Position numbers and translations under genes: made by a program
Notes under the pieces: generated by a model
What the model was told of the DNA's origin: nothing
Database searches by the model: none
What the model saw: only the letters and a program-made list of their open reading frames with translations
Shown here: positions 55,426-64,000 of the stretch, piece by piece
How the letters are laid out: each line of letters begins with the position of its first letter
How positions within the stretch are numbered: the first letter of the stretch is position 1
Origin: Agarophyton chilense
Taxonomy: Eukaryota; Rhodophyta; Florideophyceae; Gracilariales; Gracilariaceae
DNA length: 64,000 nt
Assembly (NCBI GenBank): GCA_030374765.1
Contig: JARGXX010000033.1
Coordinates: 124,001 to 188,000 of the forward strand
Direction of reading: 5' to 3'

Positions 55426-55775
55426 ATAAAATACGTCAAAATAGCTGTGCGTGTAAATTACAAACTCTGACTTTACCGTATTTGTTCAATAGAATCTTAC
55501 CCCGGTTGAGCGGAAGTCCTTACTTTTCCCGAATCTTTAGAAGAAAAGATCGCTCCTTTCCTTCGATATCCAGAACCAGAATATCGGGAGTTGTCCATGC
55601 ACCGGAGCCAGGCTTAGAACTAGTTAAGTTTGAGCAGGCATAGCAACCATATTTCTGAGTTTCGTTTTCCTGATCTGCGTGCTCTATTGTTACTTTTTTG
55701 CTTTTCCACCGTCTGTGTCCCCCTGTTTAAAGAGGTTTGTACCTTGGATGACTTTTTTCAATTGGAATAATTGTA
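55426..55775. other. Unassigned spacer
   Basis: Lies between two minus-strand frames that could be exons of one gene. No splice sites were assigned. Confidence 0.35.
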
Positions 55776-56354
55776 TCAAAGTTTTACACGCATTTCCAGC
55801 AGATCATGGTGTCTATAGTAATATAAAAAGGTTGCAAAGACCAGTAAAAGGTACCCTCGGTGCTCCGATGTAGTATTGACGACATTGAAGAGCTTCACAA
55901 CGGATTCTAGCAAACCATTAGCCCACAAATGGCGTTGCAGATCATTGATATTTGAAACTTGCTCCTCTTTTTTGACGTCAACGTTCTGAAACTTTTGAAA
56001 TAGAGACCCGCCATCTCTTATGGGCAGAAAAGGTACTCCAAAGACCACAAGCGGTGCAGAACTGATTTTATATTTGCGCAATAGACAGTCTTGTTTTTCG
56101 GTGTTTGTTTGGGTGACAGTTTTCTTTATCGGAGAGGAGGGTGTGCAAAACCTTTTGATTAACGTTTGCGCCATTTTTGTGCTCCCATGATTGTGGTTTT
56201 TTGAGACTACATGTGGAAGAATTTTGCCGCATGGTTTGTCATCAAAGTTTGGACGAAATATGTTTAGGTATTCGGAAGAGCAATGAAGGAGGTTCCGAGT
56301 GGCGGATCTGCCTGAAAACCGGATATGGAGGGCATGGAACTGGCATTTTTTCAT
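55776..56354 (-). CDS. Hypothetical 192-codon frame
   Basis: Upstream of, and on the same strand as, the CxxC frame at 54913-55425. Lys/Phe-rich (LIKRFCTPSSPIKKTV, VVFGVPFLPIRDGG) with a hydrophobic C-terminal stretch (YLLLVFATFLYYY). It could be the first exon of the same gene. No family recognised. Confidence 0.3.
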   Translation of the reverse strand: MKKCQFHALHIRFSGRSATRNLLHCSSEYLNIFRPNFDDKPCGKILPHVVSKNHNHGSTKMAQTLIKRFCTPSSPIKKTVTQTNTEKQDCLLRKYKISSAPLVVFGVPFLPIRDGGSLFQKFQNVDVKKEEQVSNINDLQRHLWANGLLESVVKLFNVVNTTSEHRGYLLLVFATFLYYYRHHDLLEMRVKL

Positions 56355-56464
56355 TGGGAAAATTTTATGATGTGCAATGTTTTTATATGTGACGGACTAC
56401 GGTGGTTGCTCACTTTACTCTCGGGTGCGATGCCGATCGGGACTATTTCTAGTGCGGTGTTGCA

Positions 56465-56527
56465 CGTGTGTGTCGTGTGTGTCGTGTGTGTCGTGTGTGT
56501 CGTGTGTGTCGTGTGTGTCGTGTGTGT
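56465..56527. repeat. 9-bp microsatellite (CGTGTGTGT)x7
   Basis: Seven perfect direct copies of CGTGTGTGT. It alternates purine and pyrimidine and so could adopt Z-DNA. Confidence 0.95.
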
Positions 56528-56530
56528 CAG

Positions 56531-57169
56531 TCTAGCATTACAGATTTGTTCACAGACTTTGTAGAAGCTGAAATCGACTCTGGGATACTGTGCCTGAAAT
56601 CGAGCTTTGTCCCCTAGTATAGAGTTCCCTCGCGTTATAAAGTCCTGCCCTTCATAGTGAATTTCACATCATAGTGAACACTTCCTGAGATCCGTAGTGC
56701 CAAATATGCGAATGGGGGCTCCTTTAGCACATTTCCTCTCGTTGACTACATGACAGCTCGCAACGCTCGTACTGTTTCGCTTCGCATTTTTAACTAACTA
56801 ATATTGACGAGGTAAAAAAAATTTTTTTTGACAACATTTTAATTTTTAATACGAAGCTATAGTGCTCTTAAACTACGACGCGATGGCATCCGAGCGACTT
56901 AACCAAAAAATAATTAAGTCCCAGCCAGCTCACCCCCACTCGCCAAAAACCAACCCTAGACCAAAACCTATTAAATTCTCACAACCAGGTCCACTACTAC
57001 TATCCAAACTAAACTTCTTTCTGATATAGGTTCCAAGCTCAAATTTGATATTACAGGAGAAAGTTTTCTGTTATACCGATTTTTACAGAAAATTGATTTC
57101 GAGTGTCAGAATTCTGCTAGTCGGGTGCAGAATTCTGACGAACTGACTGAAACGAAAATGATTTTCGGC
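56531..57169. other. AT-rich spacer 3' of DIRS-like element
   Basis: No gene. A12-T8-like homopolymers near 56813-56830. It may include the 3' terminus of the DIRS-like element, but no terminal repeat could be paired. Confidence 0.4.
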
Positions 57170-58170
57170 TTAATTTTCTACATGATAATGCGAAACCTCA
57201 GCCCAATCTGGCGGTGGCACTTTGAAAGATGTGTATGCCCTGATGTAAATCGCCTCAAATGACTGACTTTGGGCAGGGGAAAAATCGTTGAGCGCGTGGT
57301 ATAATTTATGTGGTTGAATATATCCCTTAACATTCTTATCGCTTTTCCAACGTCTTCTACATTTAATATCCAGCTCAACGAGGCGAGCATAAAGCTTATC
57401 GGTGGTCGCTCCGCCGTACCTAAGCATGTATGATGTAATTGCGAACGGAATCCCCAGAATATCGAAGGCTTCCTGGAGACCAGCCCTAAACCGGGCCGGT
57501 TGATACGGGAAAAGAACTTCTGCTTCTGCCAACTTCTTTCTTTCAACCAACTTGTTCATCAAAACCACCAAAAAGTACGGGCTTATCGTGACAGATTCGT
57601 TACGGCCGCGTTTTCCAATCGCAATATTGAGCATCCCACTATGCAGCCGCTTTTCGGATATCGGCAACATGGCGACATCCAATACTTTTAGTTGCAATAA
57701 ATCACTTAGCCTGAGATACCCAAGAAACAGCAGCAACAATCCAACCACCAGATCCGGATCTCCGTGTTCAAAAATATATAATGCCGATCCATATACAACT
57801 ATTTCCGGACATACGCCAAAATGAAGGTTAGGGCGCGATGCTGTCCACCCTGTTTACTTTGATTTTTCAGTACCAATCTCCCGCTGAGTTCGGGGAGAAA
57901 ACATTCCATCACTGATTTTGTCTGAGCTACACCTCCTGCCTTCAATTGCTGATTATCATAAAAAAGGTCAAAGCAATACCGCTTGAACAATTTATCAACC
58001 TCTTCTGCGTTTCTAGATCGACAGCAAGTGACTGGTTGTTGCGCCAGCCACTCCACGAAATAACCAAGATTCCTACGGTATCCCTGCAATGTTGCCGCTT
58101 TTACCCGTCGGTGAGCTAGATCAAAAAGCCCGGTACGGTTCTTTGGCAGGAGTTTTACCGCTAGGAACAT
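57170..58170 (-). pseudogene. DIRS-like tyrosine recombinase
   Basis: N-terminal SAM-like part 58170-57799 (AATLQGYRRNLGYFVEWL), then the catalytic part to 57170. Catalytic motifs: first Arg in LGYLRLSDL, second Arg in SYMLRYGGATT, and the nucleophile Tyr in KGYIQP (57320-57322). The His of the usual HxxR box is Tyr here (TAC, 57430-57428). A one-base frameshift in an A-run near 57800 separates the two parts. The family joins circular DNA intermediates to the chromosome; this copy is probably inactive. Confidence 0.8.
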
Positions 58171-59965
58171 AAAAATAATCCATTGTCAGGTCAACAACGA
58201 GTACCAACGAGGCAACGCGTCAGCAGATCCGCTTAGAACTTCGGTTTTTGCATATTCCTTCAGCAAAGCTTCCAGAAGCGCCTGGTTATCAATAAACATA
58301 ATTATCCGTGTTTGATCATTATTCCGATTTCGAAGAAGCCAACGAAGACGAAGAATGACTGCCTCGCCCTCTAGAATGTGTTTCGGGTGTTTCTTCTTTC
58401 AACGATATCATTTCGCAATTTTCCACTCCTGTTCTTCAATCCATTCAATCTGATCTGATCCCTCCCAACTTTTCAAGGGATATCGCCACTCGGTATAACC
58501 AACTCCCCCGCCAATTAAACTTGCACCTGTACAGATGATTGTTTTGTTGAACGGCGTAGAAATATAAATCCGGATGAACGTTGCTAATTTTAAAAGTAAT
58601 TCCAGCTCCTTCCGGATAACCACATTGCCGCCAACATAATCTTTGGTCGAGGACGTAATGGAATATATTCTTTCGAAGACCGAAAAGAGCGGCCTCCTTA
58701 AGAGCATAAACCACGCCCATTTTCCAACTATGCTTTGTACTTCTTGCACCTTCCCTATCTTCTTTTTCAGCATGTTTTCAGTAATTGTTATCAGCGTTCT
58801 CATTTTTTTCCGCTTTGGCATCAATGTGCCATCTTCACCGACTTCAATTCCCAAGACTTCTGTACTTCCTTCTTCCGCAGGCCATGATACTTTTGTCGCC
58901 TATGAAGGCAAAAAGCTACGCTCAGACTCTTTTATCACAGCCAGCAGATTTCTTTCCGACATCTCTTTGCTTATTCCAAACGAAAAATAATCGTCCACAT
59001 AAGCTCCAAGTTTATATTCGCTAACGGAAATTGAATCCGCTACCCAGTCGTCCATGGAAAGCTTAGCGCGAGCTAAGATTTCTTAACGGATTTTTTGAGC
59101 CACAAAGACAGAGAGTGACCACTCCATGGCCATTGCAAGCATGACGGGAAATAATTGTTTCCGTTCGACTTCGATTGGTGGCAAGCCAAAATACGTGCTC
59201 ATCCATCTCGGTAATCTTGTTAGATGATCTTGGTTGTCCATGTCTGACTTTCCAACATAACGCGTTCGTCCTGACGGGATGTGTAATTTCGCGAGATGTT
59301 CTGGGTTAGGAAGCTCGATTTTTGGTGGATCAATAAGCTGATGATTAGCGTTCCGGGCGTGGATTCTGAGCCTTTGTTTGCCCTCTTTTTTAGGGACCAC
59401 AGAAACACCATTCACAACTTTCGGTTTTCTTTCCCCCAGATCTACTAACCCGCCTTCCACCAGTTTCCTAATCAGTGCACTGTAGTCTTTCGCTTTCACT
59501 CCACAACACGGCTTCTTAGCTCCCTTCACCTGTTTATCTTCTGGAATAATTTTTCTAGTTGTATGTAGTTGCTGTATATCCCCTGGCAGTAATGAGATAA
59601 TATCAGCCAAGGCTGCCAAACCATTTTCTGGTAATGATACTCGGTCCGGATTCAGCCACACCCATTGATGGGGGTCACTGTATTCGAACGTAGAATCAAC
59701 CTCTCATACGGACTCCTCCGCAACGAAGTAATTTCGGCGAAATGAGTCCCCCCGATGCCTCGCAAGATATTTCTCGCCAGGCTTTGGACAGTGATTTTCT
59801 CTTATACCGGTAGAAAGGGGTAGACATGGCCGGCATACAAGCAATTAAGCCCACTTCGAGTCCTTCAAGTATACTTTTCTTGCGTCTCCACTTTTGTTGT
59901 TGTCGTGCGCTTGCTTTCTTTGTATTCTCTTCCCTTATATCAGACGCCCCTGATATAGCATGCAC
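58171..59965 (-). pseudogene. DIRS-like RT and RNase H
   Basis: One frame, continuous in phase with the recombinase start, carrying a Cys cluster (CRPC, HCPKPG) near 59830, RT (VVPKKEGKQRLRIHARN near 59380, YVDDYFSF near 58995) and RNase H (TGASLIGGG near 58530, GEAVILRLRW near 58370, MFIDNQ near 58290). The first RNase H catalytic Asp is Gly (GGT, 58527-58525). In-frame stops: TAA near 59850, TGA near 59697, TAA 59085-59083, TAG near 58910, TGA 58410-58408 and about 58401, TGA near 58195. No frameshift was found within this stretch. Confidence 0.85.
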
Positions 59966-59993
59966 GTCTCACATGCCCATCAAAATAAAAATT

Positions 59994-60042
59994 GTCGTTG
60001 TTGTTGCCGTTGTTGTTGTCGTTGTTGTTGTCGTTGTTTTTA
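59994..60042. repeat. Simple repeat (GTTGTTGTTGTC)n
   Basis: About four imperfect 12-base units in the gag-RT spacer of the DIRS-like element. Confidence 0.85.
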
Positions 60043-60258
60043 TACTAATTTTCGTTCCCGTCTCCTTGCTTGAGCAAGGCAGACTTATCCTTTTTAAACT
60101 CCTTACGAAGTTTCGCCAACTTGTGACGATTTCGCTTCATTGACTCGCTTATTAAAATCGTCGTGCTCCTCTTCGAGTTCTCTGGCCGCTTCCCAGTTAT
60201 CAGTCTTATCAACCATTGTCACTGCCGCCAACCTACGAATAGCCAACTCCACCGCCAA

Positions 60259-61218
60259 CTATCTTTTAGCGCGCATAACGCCCAACGAGCTGAGGAGGGA
60301 GTCAATAAGCCGAGCTAGTGTTGCAGCTTCGCGGTGGTTCCGAATCCCCGTCAAATGACGAGCTTCAACCCACGCAGAGACCGTCGGATAAATCGTCAGG
60401 GCCTTGCGGAGCATATCTTTCCCTACAAGACTGTCAACCGAAACATATTGTTCAGGAAACAGTTCGCTAGCAAAAGCAACCCAGAACTTCTTGTTAGCCT
60501 TCTGTTGCTTCGAATTCGAAGCCTTCTTCGCGAGGCTCGAAATTCCCTCATCTCTATCGTCAGACTCTGAGCCAGAGTTACTGCCGGAATCGACAACAAC
60601 TCCTTCCAACCCCTGCCTGATGTAGACAAGAAAATCCTCCCCCTTTGATTTCTTCTTTGAACTCTTCCGTGACTCCTTCAATTTCTTAATGTCTTTAGTC
60701 ATGCGTTTATGCGCCTTCTCCAATCTTTCCATAAAAGAAAGAATTTTCTGCATTTCACTGGGGCGCGTAGTAGCCTCTTCCTCACAGTCAGAATCCGGAG
60801 CGGACCCGGACTTGTATTCACTCGAGGATTCACCCTCTTTGCCTTCCTTCACTCGTTTAGAACGCCCTCAAGGTTTTTGATCCGAGACGGTTACAACTCG
60901 CGTACTCGCTACTCCCTTAGAAAACCCCGCTTTTGACGGACTCCCTCCGACACTTAGTTGGTAGGTTTTATCTTCAATGCAATGGAATAAGACGTCCGTC
61001 TCCCCCTCTTTGAGGATCCCCAGAATCTCATTCTTAGTTACACGAAGGAGAGCATTTTTGCTCAGTGACTTTTCTCCAAGGTAAACTGAAAGCCTACCCG
61101 GGAAAACTTCTCTTACGATGCCCAAGGCATCTTCTTCCATGCCCTCGATTTTCTGCCCGAGAATCCTGCAGTTTGAAATTTTATTTGTAGCAGGTCCATC
61201 ATTTCTAAGGACGGTCAC
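60259..61218 (-). pseudogene. DIRS-like gag
   Basis: A 116-codon frame (61218-60868) followed in the same phase, after one TGA (60870-60868), by 197 codons to 60259. It is acidic/Ser-rich, then has a Lys-rich coiled coil (EKAHKRMTKDIKKLKE), then a globular segment (FWVAFASELFPEQYVSVDSL). Position ahead of RT and composition fit a gag-like protein; there is no conserved motif to prove it. Confidence 0.55.
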
Positions 61219-63280
61219 CCCGTTCCGTCCTCGGGACTACTTTAACCAGTGGTTCAGGCTTGCGCTTTTAAAAGGGCCCCTCCTGGGTGAGCGCGCGACC
61301 TAAATAAGTCCAGCCGTCACCCTACCTCCATACAAGTGGAATTAGGTCTGGCTCTCGTATCCGCCAGGTCCCTGAGATTCGTGCCTCGACAACATTACCC
61401 ACAGTAACTACTGGACAGACCTTGGTGCTTTAAACACCCCCGCCCTGCGTCATTACGCAAGGGGCATGGTACAGAAGTTTGAACAATTGTTTTTCAGAAA
61501 ACCCTTCAAAACTAAACACCAATATCGCAAAAAACGTTAATTTCGATATGCAACTTCAAAAAACCTTATAGGACTGGAATGAAAAACACGCAGAACCCCC
61601 AGCCAGATACGAACTTCACGCGACCTCCCGAATTGCACTGACGATGAACTTGCACACGTGGGAAAAAACCCCTGGTCACCCAATTAAAGAAAGACCTTAC
61701 ATAATTCCGTTTCTGGACTCTAACACAAGCAAAGCCAGTAAAGCCCCATGGACAACAACCCATACGGGAACTCACTTAAGCTCTGCATTTCGTCGAATCT
61801 AGCCTTGAAAAATTAATTTTCACCAGCATACCGCAACGCCCGGCCTTGAAATACGGATAATTTAATTTTCTTAGAAAATTGAAACAAGTCTCAAGAATTC
61901 TGAAAAAATACACCAACATAATAGGGATCACTGGCCTACGGAGGCCTGATCACTTCCCTCTCCAACAGGAATCCCTCTCTGACTTACTCCGTTAGCCAGC
62001 TTACGCTGCCCAGTCGACACCACGAGGAGGTGGAGCAAAGCTTTAGTCGACCAAACGCAGAGGCGTCAATTTTTCGTCAAGTCTCCGGAAATAATCATAC
62101 CTACGCAGGCTCTGGATAAAACATTCAATTTCCATATCGACCAGTATCCAATACTACGTACATTTTTAAATTACGAACAGCTGAAAAGAGTTGTTCGTAG
62201 TGAAAACCGTCTCCGGGCCATATAGGGCGATTTCAGGACTCTAAAAAAATATTGGTCGCTGTAATTCTTTAATGTCATGCTCAATCAAAAAAATCAGAAA
62301 TGGATTTGTGCCGACTACGCTTCCTTTTGAGGCCCTGAGCAAGAACCAGCTCCCGATCAATCATGCTGCGATACTTATGCCTCTTCATACCCGGTAACAA
62401 GTTCCGAAACCCTTCGTCCGCTCTGAGTAGAACTTCAAGCTCTTCCTACCTGTGTTTCACCAGTCGTATGTAATTAAGAAGATCCGTCCTCATCTTTGAA
62501 TTGTCCTCGCCGGGCAGTAGTCGTTCCAACTGCAATTCAGAATCATTTCCACCATCCACACCCTCACCCACTCCTACGGAATCAATTGCACTACGCGCGG
62601 AATTGTCCATTACACTAGTCATGTTGAGTACTTCACAGACGAGCAATGAGTCTTATTGTTCAAAGAACACGTCCAAGTCCTCAGTAGAGAAAGTATCCAC
62701 AATATTAAAGCGATTTAAGTCCTTTATGTCATGGTCCATGATTTCCATAGCAATTTCAATACTGCTTACAGCCGCCAAGTTCCTGAAGTTAGCGTCAAGT
62801 CACTTTTGACTGACTCGTACGGAATTTGCAGCCCTCACAGAGCGAATCGAACGCTCCATCATTGTTGCTGTTGTCGTACAATCACCTCTGGGGTCTGCTA
62901 CTGTCTTGTCTCGAAAGCATGGTGACGTTCAACCTTAGAAGGTAGACGTGATAAACCTCGATGGTAACAGGGCACCGTAAAAACCCGCAAGGGCAAACGG
63001 CGGGGCAACTAGCCTATACCGTGTAGGTGAACGGTGGTAGGCGTCGACGCACGGTAAAAACTATGTGGTAGTTGAGAAACAATGAACCAAAAGGTATAGT
63101 TGTGTCCCAAGTGGTGCCTGTCTTTATCAGACTAGAATGGAGGAGGTGCAGTTCCCTATATGAGGTGGACTGCACTCTTCAGATCACCCAGGAGGTGCCA
63201 GCAAGGCACGCTCTCTGACCTAGTGTCAGAGACTTGGCCAGCACTGGCTACGGTGCCAGGTGGCCACTCCACTACTGTAC
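61219..63280. other. Gene-poor right flank
   Basis: No gene supported. 61440-62300 is AT-rich with A-runs and may hold the 5' end of the DIRS-like element. A 66-codon minus frame at 62446-62646 (acidic, VGVGEGVDGGNDSELQ) and short plus frames lack motifs. 63120-63280 is rich in GGTG/CACC inverted words. Confidence 0.4.
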
Positions 63281-64000
63281 TAAAATAAATATAATTACAA
63301 TTACAATTACTAACAATTACTCAACCAGAAGGTACATGTCAACACTACACGTGGCTGACAACACCTAGATGGTAGCTCGCCCGGAGCTGCCTGGCCGATG
63401 ATCCCTCGCATCCATCACCTACAAGGTCAGTGTAGTATATCGACAACCTCAAAGGTCGGACCTTCTGCCACTATACGACAGACCCCCTTCCTACCCGTGA
63501 GACACGCCCCGTGTCTCCTTCCATCAAACCATGGAAGTGTAGCGAGCGACAGCGGCGCGGGCATCAGAGTGGTGTCCGCCGGCGGTTGCTCAGGGTGCGC
63601 GACGCGCGATCCCTTGAGGTTCAGAACTCGGCGCCAGTGTAGGTTGGGAAGGGCGAGCGACGACTGTGGCGCACGAATTGAGCGACAACCATTCAGGTAG
63701 GGACTGTCATGAGGATGATTCAGTGTCAATAGCGCGCTCGTGGACACATTTTCGGTAGTGGGCCCTTGCGTGCTTGCGATTAAGCTTCTGCATAGCCTAC
63801 AGTGTAACCAAGTTGGCATAACACCCTTCTCGGTTGCTCAAACTTCATTTCCCTCCTAGGTCCCTGCGCGCGCCGTCCCGACTGGTCGTTCCCACGGCTC
63901 GACAACCCTTCAGGTATTGCTGCCCTTAATTGGGGGCGTCGCGACCGTAATCGTGCTGTCCGGCTTTCCTTGAAGGTTTCCTGGCTTCTCGAACATTTAG
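63281..64000. other. AT-rich block and unassigned right end
   Basis: 63283-63322 has AAATAAATA plus repeated AATTAC. It is followed by AACC..GGTA and CACGTGG at spacings like those in the gypsy leader (9656-9730), so it may be a diverged LTR. A 130-codon minus frame at 63427-63819 (CLTGRKGVCRIVAEGPTF at its C-terminus) is not recognised. Confidence 0.3.

Larger units (their letters stand above)
57170..61218 (-). mobile_element. DIRS-like tyrosine-recombinase retroelement
   Basis: Minus-strand order gag, RT, RNase H, tyrosine recombinase, which is the DIRS order. These elements integrate with a tyrosine recombinase in place of a DDE integrase and carry split or inverted terminal repeats; I could not find the termini. 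All domains are degraded. Confidence 0.8.

Noticed and set aside
56465-56527. CRISPR-like array
   Set aside because: Contiguous 9-base units with no spacers; a plain microsatellite in a eukaryotic sequence.
2-61218. A reassigned genetic code (TAA/TAG as glutamine) to explain the in-frame stops
   Set aside because: Stops replace several residues judging by the paired copies and relatives: Tyr (TAC/TAA), Cys (TGT/TGA), Arg (CGA/TGA), Gln (CAA/TAA) and Lys. No single reassignment fits, and the clean genes (18433-18885, 14131-15690) have no internal stops.

Overview
This window is nuclear DNA of a eukaryote and is dominated by transposable elements. It carries Ty3/gypsy, Ty1/copia and tyrosine-recombinase (DIRS-like) retroelements, TATA-box promoters, at least one GTAAGT splice donor and one signal-peptide protein gene. 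There is no rRNA, no convincing tRNA and no prokaryote-style operon. Balanced base composition, few introns and nested retroelements would suit a compact but repeat-rich alga such as a red alga, or a fungus-like protist. I cannot fix the taxon from sequence alone.

Layout. Positions 2-4570 (+) hold the pol gene and chromodomain tail of a Ty3/gypsy chromovirus cut off by the window edge, followed by a purine-rich tract. From 5290 to 51040 lies a direct tandem array with an exact 19,174-bp period: unit 1 at 5290-24463, unit 2 at 24464-43637, and a partial third unit at 43638-51040. Each unit has a retroelement part A (about 7.5 kb, minus strand: gypsy gag and protease, gypsy 5' leader, copia integrase and reverse transcriptase) and a part B (11,696 bp). 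Part B holds a split, probably multi-exon gene resembling DUF6589-type proteins (minus), a TATA-driven gene for a small secreted protein with eight cysteines (plus), several kb with no clear gene, and the 3' half of the gypsy pol gene (minus). Gypsy pol is therefore continuous across each B-A join and broken only at the left edge of the array. The third copy of the copia element runs out of the array into its own intact gag and a primer-binding site matching the 5' half of initiator tRNA-Met.

Right of the array are hairpin-rich short tandem repeats (53.0-53.3 kb), a decayed second copia gag (53.65-54.44 kb), fragments possibly related to the part-B gene (54.9-56.4 kb), a 9-bp microsatellite, and a DIRS-like element (minus, 61.2 to 57.2 kb) with gag, RT, RNase H and tyrosine recombinase. 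The last 2.8 kb is mostly unassigned.

Two themes stand out. First, almost every retroelement frame is broken by in-frame stop codons and very rarely by frameshifts. Second, both the gypsy and the copia gag genes reach the same codons, CAG AAA AAC, at the gag-pol border, with pol open in the -1 frame from that point, as expected for a -1 ribosomal frameshift site. The array copies differ unevenly: part A differs visibly between copies, while part B is nearly identical.
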